Assembly (NCBI RefSeq): GCF_000612805.1
Contig: NZ_HG964404.1
Location: forward strand, 211,091-275,090
Direction of reading: 5' to 3'
Length of the DNA stretch: 64,000 nucleotides
Source: Bacillus ndiopicus
Lineage (GTDB): Bacteria > Bacillota > Bacilli > Bacillales_A > Planococcaceae
In this document: one piece after another, positions 44,877 through 53,682 of the stretch
Numbering within the stretch: the first letter of the stretch is position 1
Layout: each line of letters starts with the position of its first letter
Translations under genes and position numbers: made by a program
The notes under the pieces: model-generated
Told to the model about the DNA's origin: nothing
What the model saw: the letters and a program-made list of their open reading frames with translations, nothing else
Databases searched by the model: none

Positions 44877-46379
44877 TCACCTTGGTGCTATCGTTCTCTC
44901 ATGCATCTTTAGCACATCACGCATAAATTGATCGAATGTCTCTTGTTTGAATTCAATCGGTCTAGGTGGTGCATTTTCAATGATTTTAAGCTGATCGGCT
45001 GTTGTAATAGTGAAATTATAATTCAATTTATCATCGAAAAAGGCTTGGCTACCTGTAATTTTTTTGTACACATCAATAGAGCCATTAACGGACACATTAA
45101 ACTGAATCAAATAATTACCAAACTGTTTAGCAAAATAGCCTGACTGGCGATCTTGATGCATATAGAGCGGATTATAAAGTATTTTCATCTTTTTCTCGTA
45201 CCAAGCAATGACCTGATCCGCGTTCTCTTTCATAATATAAGCTAAAAATTGGTTGAGTAAATCTTTATTATTATAGACAGAGCTGATTTGGATGTTGTTT
45301 GCCTGTTGCGCAGCATTCATTTTTGGTAAATTAATTGTAGCATATCCATCAGGTCTATCTAACGTAATGCCAAAGCGTTTTTGCGTTGGGTCACTATTTC
45401 GGAAAATACTATATGTATTTGCCCCTTCTTCCGCTCCCTTTAAGTTCAAATGTTTCTGCAAAAACTCCTCTACCTCGCTCGCAGTCAACATGCGATACGT
45501 ATCCGCATTATTTATTTTTTGGGCGATATCTCGTGAGTAATAATACTCCTTTTCACCCGTTTTCATTAAATATTTCACGACCTTCATGTTATACTCATCA
45601 AATATTTTTCGCCCAGGGAACAGCGGATGCGGGAGAACGGGAAGCTCCTCATTCCACATCGTTATATATGCATGGGCGAGCGCAAATTGGCGATAATTCT
45701 CGCTTGTATAATTCGTTGGCAAAAAGAGGTCGCCATGGGAATCAGGCATTTCGACTGGTATTTCCCCAGCATCTCGCATCGCTCGATAAATAAAGGCGGT
45801 GTAATGCGCACGCGTCAAATACGTCTTTTCGCGGAATGTGCTATCCTCATAGCCCGACGCTATACCTGCCTCATAAAGCGCCGCCACATATGGATTGTAG
45901 GCCATTGATACATCATAAAATGGATGTGACCCTGTTGTATCTAACTGGTAAGCAATTGCAATAATCTTCGCCATCTCACCACGTGTTAACGGTGCATCAG
46001 GATTAATATTGCCCTTCTTATCTAGCTCTAATAAGCCTGCCTCCATCAATTTTTTAATGTCATGATAGTAGGCATTCTTTGTCGATAAATCTTTCGGGGC
46101 GTTGAAAGTCGTTGTTTTCGGGAGTATTTTAACAGCGCGCGTAATCAAGGCTGCTGCATGCTTGCGCGATATTGTGTCATTCGGCTTAAATGTGCCATCT
46201 GGATAACCACTAATAACCCCTTTCTCTGCCATCATATGTATGATTTCAAAATTCGCATTCTTTGATGTGACATCTTTAAAAAGCTTCGCCGCGTCTGCTG
46301 TTGTTGGTGCAACAATGACAGGCGTTGTTAAAGCAAGTGCCATCGCCATTAACGCGATTTTATTGTTGTGTAATTTCAT
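44877..46379 (-). CDS. S-layer homology (SLH) domain surface protein
   Basis: From the ATG at 46379 (after AAAAAGGAGAG) the protein has 500 residues. A signal peptide (LHNNKIALMAMALALTTPVI, likely cut after ADA near residue 31) is followed by three SLH repeats. These are KLFKDVTSKNANFEIIHMMAEKGVISGYPDGTF, a degenerate second repeat with LTRGEMAKIIAIAYQL, and HPFYDVSMAYNPYVAALYEAGIASGYEDSTF. The remaining about 300 residues are unrecognised. SLH domains bind pyruvylated secondary cell-wall polymer, so it sits on the cell surface. Confidence 0.92.
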   Translation of the reverse strand: MKLHNNKIALMAMALALTTPVIVAPTTADAAKLFKDVTSKNANFEIIHMMAEKGVISGYPDGTFKPNDTISRKHAAALITRAVKILPKTTTFNAPKDLSTKNAYYHDIKKLMEAGLLELDKKGNINPDAPLTRGEMAKIIAIAYQLDTTGSHPFYDVSMAYNPYVAALYEAGIASGYEDSTFREKTYLTRAHYTAFIYRAMRDAGEIPVEMPDSHGDLFLPTNYTSENYRQFALAHAYITMWNEELPVLPHPLFPGRKIFDEYNMKVVKYLMKTGEKEYYYSRDIAQKINNADTYRMLTASEVEEFLQKHLNLKGAEEGANTYSIFRNSDPTQKRFGITLDRPDGYATINLPKMNAAQQANNIQISSVYNNKDLLNQFLAYIMKENADQVIAWYEKKMKILYNPLYMHQDRQSGYFAKQFGNYLIQFNVSVNGSIDVYKKITGSQAFFDDKLNYNFTITTADQLKIIENAPPRPIEFKQETFDQFMRDVLKMHERTIAPR

Positions 46380-46452
46380 GCTACAGCTCTCCTTTTTAGT
46401 CAATTATTAATTAGTACGACGTGTCATGTGCGAATCATTGCTTTTGGCTTGT

Positions 46453-46875
46453 TCAGTAGTACTGCCTTCTAAATATTTGCATTACTAAAAGCATACTCAC
46501 TAAAGTTGTCACAAGTAGCAACACACCATCCACAATCAACACACTAAATTTATAAGTTATCCCCCAGCAAATTAAGCAGCCCAGTGCATTGAAAGCAAAT
46601 AAAGCTCCCCACATCATTTCTTTAAACCGTTTATAGGTATGATTCCCAATTAAATGGTTGAGGTAAAAGAAACAAATTAACCCCACTCCCAAAATACTCA
46701 TCAATAAAGTCAAAAAAGAATCACCGAGCGAAATAGGCTTCTCCCAAGGCATATCAACTGTAATAATATTCAGAAAGTAGATCAAATTAAAAATCGCCAT
46801 TGCAATTGCCAAATAAAAAAACAAAATCCATTCTGTTATATACGCAAGCGGCTTTAGCTTAGATAGAATCATCAT
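46453..46875 (-). CDS. Four-TM membrane protein of unknown function
   Basis: This 140-residue protein has four hydrophobic segments (about 13-37, 52-73, 86-105 and 110-133). A GGAGG lies eight bases before the first of two ATG codons. There is no recognisable family motif. It is transcribed alone toward the SLH gene, whose start is 70 bases downstream, so the two might share a transcript. Confidence 0.7.
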   Translation of the reverse strand: MMILSKLKPLAYITEWILFFYLAIAMAIFNLIYFLNIITVDMPWEKPISLGDSFLTLLMSILGVGLICFFYLNHLIGNHTYKRFKEMMWGALFAFNALGCLICWGITYKFSVLIVDGVLLLVTTLVSMLLVMQIFRRQYY

Positions 46876-46981
46876 GTATCATACCTCCGTGATTACCTTC
46901 TTGACTATTTGACTGCAAAAACAAGTGAAAAGTTTCATATTTATTTGGATTGCATGTTAAAATAAGGTAAGGAGGAATTAC

Positions 46982-47334
46982 ATGGACAAAAAGCTAAATT
47001 TCATTACTCCTTATATACGTATCTATTAGGTTAGCTAACATTTATTCTATTTATTTTCGGTAGCCGTCCATTTTTTAATGAATTTAAATTATTACTCACT
47101 GGCACAATCATAATCGGTTTCCTTTTATTTCTCCTAGTTGGCTTAGAAATTTTTTGTCAATTAACAAAAAAGCTAAATATTGCGTTACATGCTTTATTGG
47201 TCATTTTAACGATTCCCCTAGTGATTTTAGCTATTTATCAAAATGAATTAATTTTTATTTTGTTCTCGCTTTTTCTACTCATCGTTTTTTTACTGAAAAT
47301 ATATTTATTATGTACAAAAGAGCCGCGTTATTAA
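46982..47334 (+). pseudogene. Broken small membrane protein gene
   Basis: AAGGAGGAATTAC followed by an ATG is a strong start, and MDKKLNFITPYIRIY reads well, but TAG follows. One frame over, YLLG*LTFILFIFGSRPFFN continues into a three-TM sequence (GTIIIGFLLFLLVGLEIF, LLVILTIPLVILAIY, FILFSLFLLIVFLLKIYLL) ending at 47334. So one frameshift and one stop separate an intact start from a 95-residue membrane part. Sequencing error is possible for the frameshift, but the additional stop favours real decay. Confidence 0.6.
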
Positions 47335-47335
47335 G

Positions 47336-47366
47336 AAAAAGTCGATTGGGGATCAATCGACTTTTT
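47336..47366. terminator. Bidirectional terminator
   Basis: AAAAAGTCGATTG and CAATCGACTTTTT are a perfect 13-bp inverted repeat between the broken membrane gene and the convergent LCP gene. Confidence 0.88.
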
Positions 47367-47370
47367 GTCT

Positions 47371-48732
47371 TTATTCAGCACCCTCTTCTTCTTTGGCAAA
47401 GACTTGGAATAGATAGCGAGCTTCTTGTTCCTTTGAAGCGATACCTGTTGCGATGCCATCAGATGTTTTTGTTCCTTGCATCTGCATTAACACATTATGG
47501 TCAGCATCCACCGTTGAAAAATCACCTTTTTGCCAACGATTTAAAATGGCTAAATACGTTGCATGATGCGCATATAGCTCTTTGTTTTCCTCCACCATCT
47601 GTTGTAAAATAGCGATTCTTTCTGGTGTCAGCATAATCGCTCCTTTTTTATTGTCAGCGATAATCTTTTGTTGCACGAGCTGTTGCATCATTTCCTCTAG
47701 CAAATTATCAGCAAATGGTTTATCTCCATTTTTCCATTTATCAAGCTTGTTAGTATACAGCTTATTTTCCCAACCATCAGTCGTCAATACAGCACGATTT
47801 GATGCATCAAATGTCGTTAATTTTTCGCCAATATATTTTAAATAACCTTCCTCAAACGTCACATAATATTTTTCATCTAACGTTGTAGGTGTTAGTGCAT
47901 CCAGTAATGAGAATCCTTGGATAGAGTCTATTTCCACTGGATTATCAAATGACATATTCGTTTCTCGTGGTGCAGTAAATGGCGTGTTTTTCGTTTGATC
48001 AATCACCGCATTCAAGAGTTTGACGAGATGTTCTCTGTCCAAAGTATCTAGCTCTGTCGTTGCCATCATTAAAACGACAACCTCTTCCCCATTTAAACGC
48101 TGCGACCCGCTTTCGAAGTCTATTCCTACTTGTGTAATGGCTCTTACGCGAATATCTTCCGGCAAATTATATTCGATCCCGCCAACTGAATCAATCCAAG
48201 TTGAAACTTCTGATAGATCCATGACCGCATAATAATCAATCGGCATATCGAATAATGTCGAAACTGTTTTTCTAACACTTTCAGCTCCCTCGGAACCATT
48301 CATATAAGCAAATGCCAATTTATCATAAGAAGCCGTCCCATCAATAGGTGCATACGTATCGCGTGGAATCGCTAGCACATTCGCCGTCTTTTTTTCTGTA
48401 CTATAAGCGAATAAAAGATTCAAATGGATTCGATTCTCTGCATCTTTCACCGAAAATAGCGTTGTAATAACCTTGTCCTCTTTCACTACAGCATCGTTCG
48501 CATCTGTTCCTGTATACTCTTGCTGGACGTTTTCAGGTAAAATCAATGGCCTCAATAAAAGTAGACAAATACCTAGCGCGAGCAATGAAATTGTCAACGG
48601 CGCGAAAGATATGAAGGATTTCTTTTTTGGTTGATGAATTTGCTCAAATACTCGATTGCGGTCTTCTTGTGTAAAAATAAGCTCCTGTTCAGACTTCTTG
48701 AAAAATTGCTTTTTTATTCGCTTATCTTCCAT
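47371..48732 (-). CDS. LytR-CpsA-Psr (LCP) family protein in an anti-sigma position
   Basis: This 453-residue protein has a cytoplasmic N-terminus (about 1-43), one transmembrane helix (about 44-63) and an extracellular LCP domain (about 85-290; VLAIPRDTYAPIDG, KLAFAYMNGSEGAESVRKTV, YAVMDLSEVSTWIDSVGGI). LCP enzymes attach wall teichoic acids or other glycopolymers to peptidoglycan. The core DxDR arginine cluster is less clear here, so activity is uncertain. The gene overlaps the ECF sigma gene by 11 bases. The N-terminal FTQEDRNRVFEQI helix could bind sigma. Confidence 0.8.
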   Translation of the reverse strand: MEDKRIKKQFFKKSEQELIFTQEDRNRVFEQIHQPKKKSFISFAPLTISLLALGICLLLLRPLILPENVQQEYTGTDANDAVVKEDKVITTLFSVKDAENRIHLNLLFAYSTEKKTANVLAIPRDTYAPIDGTASYDKLAFAYMNGSEGAESVRKTVSTLFDMPIDYYAVMDLSEVSTWIDSVGGIEYNLPEDIRVRAITQVGIDFESGSQRLNGEEVVVLMMATTELDTLDREHLVKLLNAVIDQTKNTPFTAPRETNMSFDNPVEIDSIQGFSLLDALTPTTLDEKYYVTFEEGYLKYIGEKLTTFDASNRAVLTTDGWENKLYTNKLDKWKNGDKPFADNLLEEMMQQLVQQKIIADNKKGAIMLTPERIAILQQMVEENKELYAHHATYLAILNRWQKGDFSTVDADHNVLMQMQGTKTSDGIATGIASKEQEARYLFQVFAKEEEGAE

Positions 48733-49249
48733 TTAATTCAGCCTCCTTTATCACCGACTCTAACCTCTTTTTCGCTCTTCTTAATCTCGTTTTCACTGTA
48801 TTCGCGGGGATATCTAAAATTTTGGCAATTTCCTCTGTATTTAATGATTCATAGTAATAGAGGTACACGACTTCCCGATACACTTTCGGCAAAGAGAAAA
48901 TGACCTCTTTTAGTTCTTCATTTTCGTATTTATCCATTACTGTTTTTTCTGTTGATGGTAAGATGGCCTTGGCCGTTTCATTAATAAAGCTTTTTACTTG
49001 TACCATTTTGTAATGCCAACTTTTTAAATAATCCTTGCATTCGTTAATGGTGATACGATAGAGCCATGTTTTGATTTGTGCATCATATCGGAACGTATCA
49101 AGATGTTGGTAGCATTTAATAAACGTATTTTGCACCATATCCTTTGCAGTCTCTACATCTTTTACATAAGAAAATGCCAAGCGTACCAACTCATTACCAT
49201 AGTCAATCATCATTTTTTCTAATATGTAATCTTTTTCTTCTCTATCCAA
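48722..49249 (-). CDS. ECF-type RNA polymerase sigma factor
   Basis: From the TTG at 49249, after AAGGGAGGG, the protein has 175 residues; a longer reading to 49309 lacks a ribosome site. Region 2 (LVRLAFSYVKDVETAKDMVQNTFIKCYQHLDTF, about 18-50) and region 4 (YYYESLNTEEIAKILDIPANTVKTRLRRAKKRL, about 130-162) are clear. The domain layout resembles SigW/SigV-type ECF factors. Overlap with the LCP gene suggests that protein regulates it or is its effector. Confidence 0.9.
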   Translation of the reverse strand: MDREEKDYILEKMMIDYGNELVRLAFSYVKDVETAKDMVQNTFIKCYQHLDTFRYDAQIKTWLYRITINECKDYLKSWHYKMVQVKSFINETAKAILPSTEKTVMDKYENEELKEVIFSLPKVYREVVYLYYYESLNTEEIAKILDIPANTVKTRLRRAKKRLESVIKEAELNGR

Positions 49250-49542
49250 TTCACTACCCTCCCTTTCAAATTCTGCTATTAGACGATTGCCAACTAAGAA
49301 CGGGTTCAATTTTATAAAAAAATTTGTGAAATCCGCTAGAAGCTTTGAGGCAACACGATATTAGTCACTTAGTTGTTACCGTAGGAAGTGGCGTTTTCGG
49401 TTGAATCAAAATAAACCGTTCCACTACAGCTATTAATGCCTATTCACCAATTTTATCATTATGCTATTTGTAATCGCTTCATTTTGATGGCTATTGTTTA
49501 CTAGATGTACGCATGTTGTATAATGGGTTTTCGCAATAGAAA

Positions 49543-49586
49543 AATGCTGAAAATCAAAAGGTAAACCTTGATTTTCAGCATTTTGT
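49543..49586. terminator. Hairpin behind a possible short promoter
   Basis: AATGCTGAAAATCAA and TTGATTTTCAGCATT are a perfect 15-bp inverted repeat followed by TTGTTG. A TATAAT at 49519-49524 with TTTACT 16 bases upstream lies just before it on the plus strand. The interval 49250-49714 has no gene. Confidence 0.5.
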
Positions 49587-49714
49587 TGATTATTTTGAAA
49601 AACTTTTGATAACTATTAACCTACTCAATCTAAATCCTCTTTACATGCCCATGCATCAATCTCTACCTTTCATAAAAACCCTTTAATTATTCCCGATTTC
49701 TATTTATCAAATCC

Positions 49715-50416
49715 TCATTTTCGAAATATCCCTACAATAAACCCGTCTAAGCCAAACATCGCGCTCGGTTGTGCGATGGGTTGCATTGCGCGGATTTCAA
49801 CTTCTTGCAAGTCTTTGAAAATCATCTGTAACTTTTCCTTGGTATAGCCTAAACCACCTTGCAAGCTCCCTTGACGATATACTTCCCAGTCAGACATCGC
49901 TGAACCGCCATATGCGCCATTTTCGGCGAAGCAATTGACCGCAAAATAGCCGCCCTTTTTTAATGCCCTTTGTACAATTTCAACATATTGCAAACGGCGG
50001 TGCGGCGCAATGTGATGCAAGCAGCCTGCATCATAAATGAAATCATAGTAATTGGCTTGAATAGGCATCTCAAATAGATTGGCCTGCTCAAAACGGATAT
50101 GAGCCTGTTCCTCCGCCGCACGCTCTTTTGCCCATTGCAATGCGGCGCTGGACAAATCAACAGCATGCACATCAAATCCTTGCTTCGCCAAATACAAAGC
50201 GTTGCGCCCAGCTCCGCAGCCTAATTCTAATACCGCTCCTTTTTGCACGATTCCTTGCTGCACATAGTGCACTAAATTTTCATCTGGTGAATTCACAAAA
50301 AATGGTACCTCTTTTTCTCGGTCTGCATAAAATTCATTCCAAAATGCTGTCGGTTCACGTAGCATATCATCTAGCATCATCATTAGGTCTTCTTTTGTCG
50401 TCATTAAATTCATCAT
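49715..50416 (-). CDS. Class I SAM-dependent methyltransferase
   Basis: This 233-residue protein has the Rossmann methyltransferase motif I VLELGCGAGRNALYLAKQGF (about 65-84), the acidic VHAVDLSSAAL, and motif post-II YDFIYDAGCLHHIAPHRR. The N-terminal FWNEFYADREKEVPFFVN is typical of TehB/UbiE-like small-molecule methylases. I start it at the ATG pair six bases after AGGGGG. The substrate is unknown. Confidence 0.88.
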   Translation of the reverse strand: MMNLMTTKEDLMMMLDDMLREPTAFWNEFYADREKEVPFFVNSPDENLVHYVQQGIVQKGAVLELGCGAGRNALYLAKQGFDVHAVDLSSAALQWAKERAAEEQAHIRFEQANLFEMPIQANYYDFIYDAGCLHHIAPHRRLQYVEIVQRALKKGGYFAVNCFAENGAYGGSAMSDWEVYRQGSLQGGLGYTKEKLQMIFKDLQEVEIRAMQPIAQPSAMFGLDGFIVGIFRK

Positions 50417-50699
50417 TATCATCCCCCTATAATTCAAGTATAGAGAAATGCCTTTTATGACATGTAACAGCATGGTTAAAATAAGATTAAATCCCCTAAA
50501 AACGAGAATGAAAAGACATGCTTATAAGCTTCTTTTTGGCCACTAGCATATCCATCCTTCTATAAAAAAGGAGCAATCGACCTGAGCTATTTATTTTTTA
50601 AAAAGCTCTTAGAAAGTCTTGTCGCATCAATTACGATGTGCGAGAAATTTAAATATCTTGCCGAATGTTACAAATATGACAAATACATTACACAGATAT

Positions 50700-51087
50700 G
50701 TGATTATCCAATATTCACCAATAAAATGTCTACCAGAAGAGCACCCGCTACTAATGCATTCAGATCAAGGCTGGCACTATCAAATGAAACTATACCGCCA
50801 TTCACTTCAATCGAAAGGGATTAAACAAAGTATGTCTCGTAAAAGAAACTGCTACGACAATCCCGTGATGGAGAATTTCTTTGGCATTATGAAGTCAGAA
50901 TCTCTATACTTTAAAGAGTTTGAAAGTATAGAGCATTTTAAAATCGAGTTAGAAAAATACATTACGTATTTCAATACAAAACGAATTAAGGCAAAATTAA
51001 AAGGCATGAGCCCGATACAATATCGAACCCATGCCCAAACCGCTGCCTAATGAAATATCCGTGTCTAACTTTTAGGGGTCAATTCAA
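50700..51087 (+). pseudogene. IS3-family (IS150-type) transposase 3' remnant
   Basis: The frame LPEEHPLLMHSDQGWHYQMK to RIKAKLKGMSPIQYRTHAQ is the C-terminal part of the rve integrase core. The second aspartate (HSDQGW) and the glutamate helix (CYDNPVMENFFGIMKSE) are present, but the first catalytic Asp and the whole OrfA are missing. The right terminal repeat (TAACTTTTAGGGGTCAATTCA) follows the stop. Sequence from 50417 to about 50700 shows no further recognisable coding. Confidence 0.85.
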
Positions 51088-51162
51088 AAGTGCATAGGGT
51101 GGTTTTATAGTTGTTTTTCACTGATGAATCCTCGTTTTAGGATTTTTATATAATCATTTTTT

Positions 51163-51675
51163 CTAAGATTCATCTCCAATAAATTTCAAAAATCTATGGC
51201 TCCATATATTTTCATAAAAATCAATCGTCTCTTTTGCAGACATAAATGGATTATTCAAAGTAGAGGTTGCTTTCTGTACCATGAAGTTTTCGTATCCCAA
51301 TCCATGAGCAAATTTAATCGTAGCATCCATACAGTATTCTGTTTGAGCACCGCAAAATTCAATACGATGAACAGCTAATTGGTCTAAGAGATTTTTTAAG
51401 TTCGTTTTGTAAAAAGAATTTGCATGTATTTTCCTTACAAAAAAATCTTGTTCTTGAACATCTAGATTGGCATTAATAGCCCATGGTTCTTCTTCAGGTA
51501 CTAATTCTTCATCACAGTGTTGAACAAAAATGATTGGTTTATGTAATCCTCTATATAAAGCAATTCTATTATTTACTTTAGTGAGTAAACTTTGTAAATC
51601 AAATAAATGCTCTCCACTGTAACATACACCATTTTGTAAATCTATAACGATTAAAACATCTGCACAAGTCTCCAT
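51163..51675 (-). CDS. Isochorismatase-fold cysteine hydrolase
   Basis: This 170-residue protein has the fold's start VLIVIDLQNGVCY with the catalytic Asp (D12), FFVRKIHANSFY with the lysine, and GAQTEYCMDATIKFAHGLGY with the nucleophilic Cys. The substrate class (nicotinamide, N-carbamoyl compounds or other amides) cannot be told; it is clearly distinct from PncA at 33656. It is transcribed alone next to an IS remnant. Confidence 0.85.
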   Translation of the reverse strand: METCADVLIVIDLQNGVCYSGEHLFDLQSLLTKVNNRIALYRGLHKPIIFVQHCDEELVPEEEPWAINANLDVQEQDFFVRKIHANSFYKTNLKNLLDQLAVHRIEFCGAQTEYCMDATIKFAHGLGYENFMVQKATSTLNNPFMSAKETIDFYENIWSHRFLKFIGDES

Positions 51676-51861
51676 TATTTTTACCCTCTTTCATATTGCA
51701 ATATGTTAATAATTCTATCATTTGAAGATGTATTATACATTCTTATTTCTCTACTAAACAAAATAAAAAGATAAAATGATTCTCCAATTTCATATCGTCT
51801 TTTTAAATAACTATTTTATTTGTTAAAGGACTTTATATTTTTTAACTAGAAAAGCGCCATT

Positions 51862-51906
51862 AAAAACAAACACCAAGGCTGTTGCGCCTTGGTGTTTGTT
51901 TTTTAT
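51862..51906. terminator. Terminator of the ABC exporter operon
   Basis: AAAAACAAACACCAAGGC and GCCTTGGTGTTTGTTTTT are a perfect 18-bp inverted repeat right after the stop of the downstream ABC gene. Confidence 0.92.
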
Positions 51907-51908
51907 TT

Positions 51909-53681
51909 CTATAAGCTTGTTATGCCATTTTGCAATAAATACATTTTATAATACAAGCCTTGTTGTGCTAGAAGCTCTTGATGTGTGCCGCGCTCTTTAA
52001 TTTCTCCTTGATGCAGCACTAAAATTTGCTCAGCATCCTGAATCGTTGATAAGCGGTGGGCAATCGCAATCGTTGTACGCCCTTTTCGCATTTTTTCTAA
52101 AGAATGCTGAATGGCAACCTCGGTTTCCGTATCAATAGCAGCAGTCGCTTCATCCAAAACAAGCACTTTTGGATTCGTTGCGATTGTTCGCGCAAATGCA
52201 AGTAACTGGCGCTGCCCACTTGAAAAAGTCGACCCACGCTCCGTCACTTTTTGCTTGTATTTATCCGGCAATGTATTAATAAATTGATCCGCCTGCACAA
52301 ATTCCGCAGCCTTCTCTACATCAATATCTGTTAATTCCTTGTTATACAAGCGGATATTGCTGTCAATCGTCCCATAAAATAAAAACGGATCTTGCAGGAC
52401 AAGCCCTAGTTTACGGCGAAGCTCCTCTTGACTAAATGCTTTAATTGACTGCCCATCAATACAAATATCGCCCTTTTCAAATTCATAAAAGCGCATTAAT
52501 AAATTGATGATGGAGCTTTTACCACTACCCGTATGTCCAACAAGTGCTACTGTTTCTCCTGGGTTGACAGTAAAGGAAATATTTTTTAAGACATCCTTTT
52601 GTCCATCATAGCTAAATGTCACATCTTTAAATTCAATGCGGCCATCTGTAATTGCCCCAGCCTTATTTTGCTGTGCAGGCTCCAGCTCTTCCTCATCCAA
52701 TAGGATAAATACACGAGATGCTGCAACTAATGCTTGTTGGAAAATAGCTAAACGCTCCATCACTTGATTAATTGGCTCAAAGAAGCGGTTAATGTATGTA
52801 ATAAACGCATACACTACCCCAACCTCAACCGCTGTTTCTAGCGATGTTTTCCCAAAATATAAAAGCAGTAGCACAATCGCTGCAAAATACACTAAATCTA
52901 CAACAGGACGCAACAGCAAGCTATTTAATTTCGTATTGTCCATCATTGCTTTAAAGTGTTTTGCATTAATATCATCAAATTCATCGTTAAAACGCTTTTC
53001 TTGGCGGAATGCTTGCACGATGCTCATGCCTGATAATGATTCCGCAAGCTTCGCATTCAATTCACTTAGCTTTTCACGCATTTCCATATAAACAATCGAG
53101 CTATATTTGCGGTACAAATAAATAATGTAAATAACGATTGGCAATAGCACTAAAGCAAATAATGCGAGTATAGGATTCATTAAAAACATCGCAATATACA
53201 CACCAACAATTAAAAAGCCTGCTTGCACAAAGCTTATTAAGACGCTAACGAACATATCTTTTATCGCTTCCGTATCGTTGGTAGCGCGCGACACGATTGA
53301 ACCCGCAGGTACACGGTCAAAATAACGCATACCTAGTTGATGAATTTTTGTAAATACATCAATGCGTAGCTGCTGAATAATTTTCAGCGCAATTTCTTGG
53401 AATTTCATTAGCTGCAAATAGCTAATCACAACATTTAAAATCTGAATCGTCGCATAGCTAATCGCTAAAATTAGTATCGGCTTCGTCTCAAAGTCGCCCA
53501 ATGCAACATGGTCATCTAAAAATATTTTAATAATGTATGGTCCTAGCACATCACCAGTAACTGTCAGAACGAGTAAAGCAAGTGCAATAACGACCGCCTT
53601 TTTATGTGGAATTAAGTAGCGCAATAAACGCTTTAAAATAGCAGCTTGCTCTTTGCGTGAAAAGGTTGCCTGTTTTTCCAT
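51909..53681 (-). CDS. ABC exporter half-transporter, canonical-Walker B subunit
   Basis: This 590-residue protein has six transmembrane segments (about 18-320) and a nucleotide-binding domain. The domain has Walker A GHTGSGKSS, the Q-loop LVLQDPFLFYGTI, a variant signature FSSGQ, Walker B VLVLDEATAAID with the catalytic Glu, and H-loop IAHRL. With the preceding gene it forms a heterodimeric exporter of the BmrCD/LmrCD kind, which typically exports drugs or lipids. Only one base separates the two genes. AAGGGGGGC is the ribosome site. Confidence 0.9.
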   Translation of the reverse strand: MEKQATFSRKEQAAILKRLLRYLIPHKKAVVIALALLVLTVTGDVLGPYIIKIFLDDHVALGDFETKPILILAISYATIQILNVVISYLQLMKFQEIALKIIQQLRIDVFTKIHQLGMRYFDRVPAGSIVSRATNDTEAIKDMFVSVLISFVQAGFLIVGVYIAMFLMNPILALFALVLLPIVIYIIYLYRKYSSIVYMEMREKLSELNAKLAESLSGMSIVQAFRQEKRFNDEFDDINAKHFKAMMDNTKLNSLLLRPVVDLVYFAAIVLLLLYFGKTSLETAVEVGVVYAFITYINRFFEPINQVMERLAIFQQALVAASRVFILLDEEELEPAQQNKAGAITDGRIEFKDVTFSYDGQKDVLKNISFTVNPGETVALVGHTGSGKSSIINLLMRFYEFEKGDICIDGQSIKAFSQEELRRKLGLVLQDPFLFYGTIDSNIRLYNKELTDIDVEKAAEFVQADQFINTLPDKYKQKVTERGSTFSSGQRQLLAFARTIATNPKVLVLDEATAAIDTETEVAIQHSLEKMRKGRTTIAIAHRLSTIQDAEQILVLHQGEIKERGTHQELLAQQGLYYKMYLLQNGITSL

Positions 53682-53682
53682 G

